From Parvibaculum sp049651025 (GTDB lineage Bacteria; Pseudomonadota; Alphaproteobacteria; Parvibaculales; Parvibaculaceae): a stretch of 46,112 nt of DNA. The notes below the pieces were generated by a model. It was not told the origin of the DNA, searched no databases, and worked only from the letters and a program-made list of their open reading frames with translations. Position 1 is the stretch's first letter, and each line of letters starts with the position of its first letter. The position numbers were made by a program, and so were the translations under genes. Shown here in pieces: positions 43,401 through 46,112 of this stretch. The stretch covers positions 1 to 46,112 of the forward strand of contig NZ_JBASBH010000033.1 of NCBI RefSeq assembly GCF_049651025.1, written 5' to 3'.

Positions 43401-44183
43401 TCAGAAAATGGCGTAGCCGCCATCGATGACGAAAGTGTCGCCTGAATGATAGGACGAGGCGTCCGATGCGAGATAGACCGCGACGCCGCCGAAATCGCCC
43501 GGCTCGCCCCAGCGACGTGCAGGCACGCGGGGGATCACCTTTTCCGCAAACGCCTTGTTCTCTTGCGCATTCGCCGTCATGTCGGTGGCGATCCAGCCCG
43601 GCAGGATGGAATTGGCGCGAATGCCGTAACGCGCAAATTCGACGGCGCAGGATTTCATCATCGAGATGACCGCGCCCTTCGTTGCCGCATAGGCCTGATT
43701 GCGCGCCGCGCCTTCGATTGCCGCAAGGCTTGCCACGCCGACAAGCGAGCCGCCCGTGTCGCCCGACTTCGCGCGGTCGACCATGTGGCGGCAGCTTTCG
43801 CGCAGGGTCCAGAACACGCCGTCGAGATTGACGGCCAGCGTCTTGCGGTACGTTTCCGTCTTCATGTCGACGAATGACGGCGAGCCGAAGCCGACGCCCG
43901 CATTGGCAAACACGCTGTCGATGCGGCCAAGCGCCTTCACCGTTTCGCCGATGCCGTCGATCACTTCCTGCTCATTGGCGACATTCACCTTGCGCGTATA
44001 AACCTGAACGCTATGCGCCTTCAACTGCGCCTCGGCCTTTGCGTTTTTTTCTTCATTGGTGCCCCAGATCGCGACAGCCGCGCCCGATTGCGCCATAGCA
44101 TCCGCCATGCCGAGACCGATGCCGCCATTGCCGCCCGTGACGAGCGCCACTTTGCCGCTGAGGTCGAAAGGTTTGTAAGCCAT
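43401..44183 (-). CDS. Short-chain dehydrogenase/reductase (SDR)
   Basis: A classical SDR of 260 residues: TGGNGGIGLG cofactor loop, NAG in ANAGVGFGSP, and a YAATK catalytic tyrosine-lysine with an upstream GVASLAAIEG serine strand. The C-terminal YLASDASSYHSGDTFVIDGGYAIF is typical of glucose dehydrogenase/FabG-like enzymes. The substrate is not apparent. GGGGAG lies before the ATG at 44183; a GTG six bases earlier is less likely. It is a separate unit from the first SDR at 17.3 kb and shares only the general fold. Confidence 0.9.
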   Translation of the reverse strand: MAYKPFDLSGKVALVTGGNGGIGLGMADAMAQSGAAVAIWGTNEEKNAKAEAQLKAHSVQVYTRKVNVANEQEVIDGIGETVKALGRIDSVFANAGVGFGSPSFVDMKTETYRKTLAVNLDGVFWTLRESCRHMVDRAKSGDTGGSLVGVASLAAIEGAARNQAYAATKGAVISMMKSCAVEFARYGIRANSILPGWIATDMTANAQENKAFAEKVIPRVPARRWGEPGDFGGVAVYLASDASSYHSGDTFVIDGGYAIF

Positions 44184-44283
44184 CTTCACTCCCCGAAGGT
44201 TTTGAAAGTTTCATTGTTGATAGAAATGCCTGTGGCCGAAACTATAGCACCGGCTGCGCGCGAGGCGAGCGCAAGCAGCGCAT

Positions 44284-44646
44284 TCAGCGGTGCGGCTCGT
44301 CCATCTTCAGGCGCGGGCCGGTTGGCGCAGGTGCGGGCGCTTTACCCGGCATCACTTCCCGAAGCTCCGAGCAAACGAAATAGGGCCGATAGCTCATATG
44401 TTCGGGGTCGGGCGGTATGGCGCAGGTGAAAATCGATGCCGCCTTCTGCAGCACCAGCGCCGTGCCGAGATTGCCTCTGATCTCATAGCCGTCACGCGCA
44501 AGCTCGCCGAGCGAGCGCGGTGTCACGACGAAGGGGCCGGAGCGCGTGCCCGGCGCATAAATGTCTTTGCTTTCCGCCGCGGCAAGCGGGCTCGCTGCGA
44601 GAAGAGACAAGGCAGCGAGGGCAAGCGTGGCGCAGCGCATTTTCAT
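44284..44646 (-). CDS. Exported small protein of unknown function
   Basis: 120 residues with a signal peptide (MKMRCATLALAALSLLAASPLAAAES), then GTALVLQKAASIFTCAIPPDPEHMSYRPYFVCSELREVMPGK. The two cysteines near the centre could form a disulfide in the periplasm. No family was recognised. The frame is open to 44829, overlapping the next gene, but the ATG at 44646 has AAGGA upstream and begins the signal peptide. It is 76 bases after the Zur-type gene stop and on the same strand. Confidence 0.7.
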   Translation of the reverse strand: MKMRCATLALAALSLLAASPLAAAESKDIYAPGTRSGPFVVTPRSLGELARDGYEIRGNLGTALVLQKAASIFTCAIPPDPEHMSYRPYFVCSELREVMPGKAPAPAPTGPRLKMDEPHR

Positions 44647-44722
44647 GGAAAATCCTTGAGACGAAGCGCGGGCGATCTTAGCGAAAGACCTGCGGCATTC
44701 AACCGGCGATCGGCTGCACACT

Positions 44723-45232
44723 TCAATGCGCGCAGCGCGCGCAAACGCCGGCGATTTCGACCACTTTTTGCTCCACCGTGAAACGTGCCCGTCTGGTCGC
44801 CGCCTCCAGTGCCTTGTCGAGCCCGGCATCGACGATTTCCTCCGCCGTGCCGCAATCCCGGCAAATCAGAAACTGGCTGGTATGCGGGCGTCCTGCTTCG
44901 CCGCAGCCGAGGTAGGCATTGAGCGATTCGATCTTGTGGATCAAACCTTCCGCCATCAGAAAATCGAGCGCGCGATAAACGGTCGGCGGACGCGCTGCCT
45001 TGTGCGTGCGCGCCAGCGCGTCAAGCACTTCATAGGCACCGACGGGCTTATGCGAGCGCCAGACGATGGCGAGCACTTTTTCACGAATGGGTGTGAGCTG
45101 CACCGCACGCTCCGCGCATAGCGCCCGTGCGCGCGCCATCGCCGTATCGATGCAGTCGTCGTGATTATGCGCAGCCGCGCCGCGGGATTTCAGCATCGGC
45201 ACTTTGCGCTCGCTTGCTTTCTGGTCTGGCAT
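44723..45232 (-). CDS. zur: Zur-type Fur-family regulator
   Basis: A 169-residue Fur-superfamily repressor: winged helix in the N-terminal half (RARALCAERAVQLTPIREKVLAIVWRSHKPVGAYEVLDAL and PPTVYRALDFLMAEGLIHKIESLNAYLGC), and dimer domain with two CxxC pairs (ICRDCG and CARCAH), one structural zinc. The first-domain CxxC and the HKIESLNAYLGC motif fit Zur rather than Fur or PerR, so zinc homeostasis is likely. The ATG at 45232 starts MPDQKASERK; a TTG at 45238 is less likely. It is divergent from the SRAP gene across a 59-base gap that contains an imperfect TGATACAACATAACA palindrome. Confidence 0.85.
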   Translation of the reverse strand: MPDQKASERKVPMLKSRGAAAHNHDDCIDTAMARARALCAERAVQLTPIREKVLAIVWRSHKPVGAYEVLDALARTHKAARPPTVYRALDFLMAEGLIHKIESLNAYLGCGEAGRPHTSQFLICRDCGTAEEIVDAGLDKALEAATRRARFTVEQKVVEIAGVCARCAH

Positions 45233-45240
45233 AACCAAGA

Positions 45241-45255
45241 TGATACAACATAACA
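45241..45255. promoter_or_regulatory. Possible Zur operator
   Basis: TGATACAACATAACA is an imperfect palindrome (TGATAC / ATAACA, four of six pairs) in the zur-SRAP divergent gap and resembles alphaproteobacterial Zur sites with TTATAACATAACA-like content. Binding would be autoregulatory. Confidence 0.25.
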
Positions 45256-45291
45256 GTGAGCCTTTTCCACCCTGCGCTTCGAGAACACGAA

Positions 45292-46023
45292 ATGTGCGGA
45301 CGCTACGCGATCACGACGCCGCCACAGGCGATGCGCGACCTCTTCGCCTATATGGAACTGCCCAATTTCCCGCCGCGCTACAATGTGGCGCCGACGCAGC
45401 CCGTCCCCATCGTGCGGATGGAAAGTGGAAAGCGTCAGTTCGCGCTGGTGCGCTGGGGTCTCATTCCGTCCTGGGCGAAGGAAATGCCGCAATCGCTGCT
45501 TATCAATGCCCGCGCCGACACGATTGCGGAGAAGCCCTCTTTTCGCGGTGCCTTCCGCCATCGCCGCGCGCTCACGCCTGCCGACGGTTTCTATGAATGG
45601 AAAGAAATACGCCGTGGCCTGAAGCAGCCCTACCTCATCCGCCGCCGCGACCGTGCGCCCTTCGCCATGGCGGCGATCTGGGACAACTGGATGTCGGCGG
45701 ATGGCAGCGAGATCGAAACCTGCGCCGTGGTGACGACCGACGCAAACGCAACGCTCACGCCCATCCATCACCGCATGCCCGTGATCATCGACCCGGAGGA
45801 TTTCGATCTCTGGCTCGATCCCGCAACGCCGCTGAAAGAGCTTGAGCGCCTGATGGTGCCAGCGCCCGACGACCTTCTGGAAGCGATCCCCGTCAGTGCC
45901 TCCGTCAATCGCGTTTCGAATGACGATCCCTCGCTCATCGACCCGGCGCTCGTGACTGTCGCCGCGCCCGAGCCGAGGAAAAAATCAAAGACACTCGACG
46001 ACCGCCAGTCTGATCTTTTCTGA
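45292..46023 (+). CDS. yedK: SRAP-domain protein (YedK/HMCES type)
   Basis: SRAP proteins bind single-stranded DNA at abasic sites and trap them as DNA-protein crosslinks through Cys2. The 243-residue protein begins MCGRYAITTP, so Cys2 becomes N-terminal after Met removal, and has Asn72 (LLINARADT), Glu102 (DGFYEWK) and His160 (IHHRMPV), the residues known from E. coli YedK (Asn75, Glu105, His160). A longer reading from 45256 would bury the catalytic Cys, so the ATG at 45292 is certain. The C-terminus is charged. It may share a promoter region with zur. Confidence 0.93.
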   Translation: MCGRYAITTPPQAMRDLFAYMELPNFPPRYNVAPTQPVPIVRMESGKRQFALVRWGLIPSWAKEMPQSLLINARADTIAEKPSFRGAFRHRRALTPADGFYEWKEIRRGLKQPYLIRRRDRAPFAMAAIWDNWMSADGSEIETCAVVTTDANATLTPIHHRMPVIIDPEDFDLWLDPATPLKELERLMVPAPDDLLEAIPVSASVNRVSNDDPSLIDPALVTVAAPEPRKKSKTLDDRQSDLF

Positions 46024-46095
46024 TCGCTAAACGCTCCATATTCCAAAGCGTCACAGTGCTCTCAGGAAGGGCCATTCAAATCTCGCTTTCTTGAA

Positions 46096-46112
46096 CCCTC
46101 TCCCCTCCGGGG
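46096..46112. repeat. Truncated palindromic repeat at the window edge
   Basis: CCCTCTCCCCTCCGGGG matches the inner hairpin of the repeat at 12941-13032 (CCCTCTCCCC then CTCGGGG). The rest lies outside the window. Confidence 0.5.

Overview
This 46.1 kb window reads as chromosomal DNA of a high-GC (about 60%) alphaproteobacterium, probably of the Rhizobiales/Hyphomicrobiales type. The evidence is lineage-restricted genes (Usg, a TIGR02301-type protein, a NadQ-type NAD regulator, a bactofilin, a two-subunit GlyQ/GlyS) and alphaproteobacterial palindromic intergenic repeats. A Parvibaculum-like genus is my guess from gene content, not something the sequence proves. I saw no tRNA, rRNA, CRISPR array, transposase or prophage gene.

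Layout, left to right. 1-9.7 kb: 5' end of a probable family-4 uracil-DNA glycosylase, ETF-ubiquinone oxidoreductase, a TPR lipoprotein, ispE, a polyprenyl diphosphate synthase, a DUF2007/tRNA-methyltransferase-like/S49-peptidase operon, and a HerA-like DUF853 ATPase. 9.8-17.3 kb: glyQS, a REP-like palindrome, ppdK with a strong terminator, a 750-base AT-rich non-coding block, and a SleB-type cell-wall hydrolase with a foldable leader. 17.3-24.7 kb (mostly minus strand): an SDR, the de novo NAD operon nadA-nadB-nadC preceded by two palindromic operators, a small membrane protein, nadQ, a tyrosine phosphatase-like protein and an HD hydrolase. 24.8-29.6 kb: a Lon-like (COG1067) protease, two universal-stress proteins and a small conserved protein. 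29.6-36 kb: a FabH2-like ketoacyl-ACP synthase, bactofilin, ygfZ and tag, a GT9 glycosyltransferase coupled to a dihydroorotase-type amidohydrolase, a palindromic repeat and usg. 36.2-41.4 kb: a compact four-gene unit (AcuI/YhdH reductase, feruloyl-CoA-synthase-like ligase, LysE exporter, benzoylformate-decarboxylase-like ThDP enzyme) ending in a strong terminator. 41.4-46.1 kb: two small proteins, an HTH-fused MntA/HepT toxin-antitoxin pair, an SDR, a secreted small protein, a Zur-type regulator and an SRAP (YedK/HMCES) protein, with the edge of another palindromic repeat at the window end.

How the parts work together. The clearest regulatory circuit is NAD: NadQ (a degenerate Nudix-like domain plus a winged-helix tail) is encoded next to nadABC, and two ATGCT-N5-TGAGCAT palindromes 75 bp apart lie in front of nadA. 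The most interesting candidate for an uncharacterised system is the 36.2-41.4 kb operon, whose enzymes would fit activation of an aryl- or alkenyl-carboxylate to its CoA thioester, reduction of an acrylyl-type double bond, and decarboxylation of a 2-oxo acid, with an exporter. Its substrate is unknown. Other unusual items are a 600-base low-GC patch inside glyS, the HTH-MntA fusion, and a candidate regulatory RNA leader before the cell-wall hydrolase.
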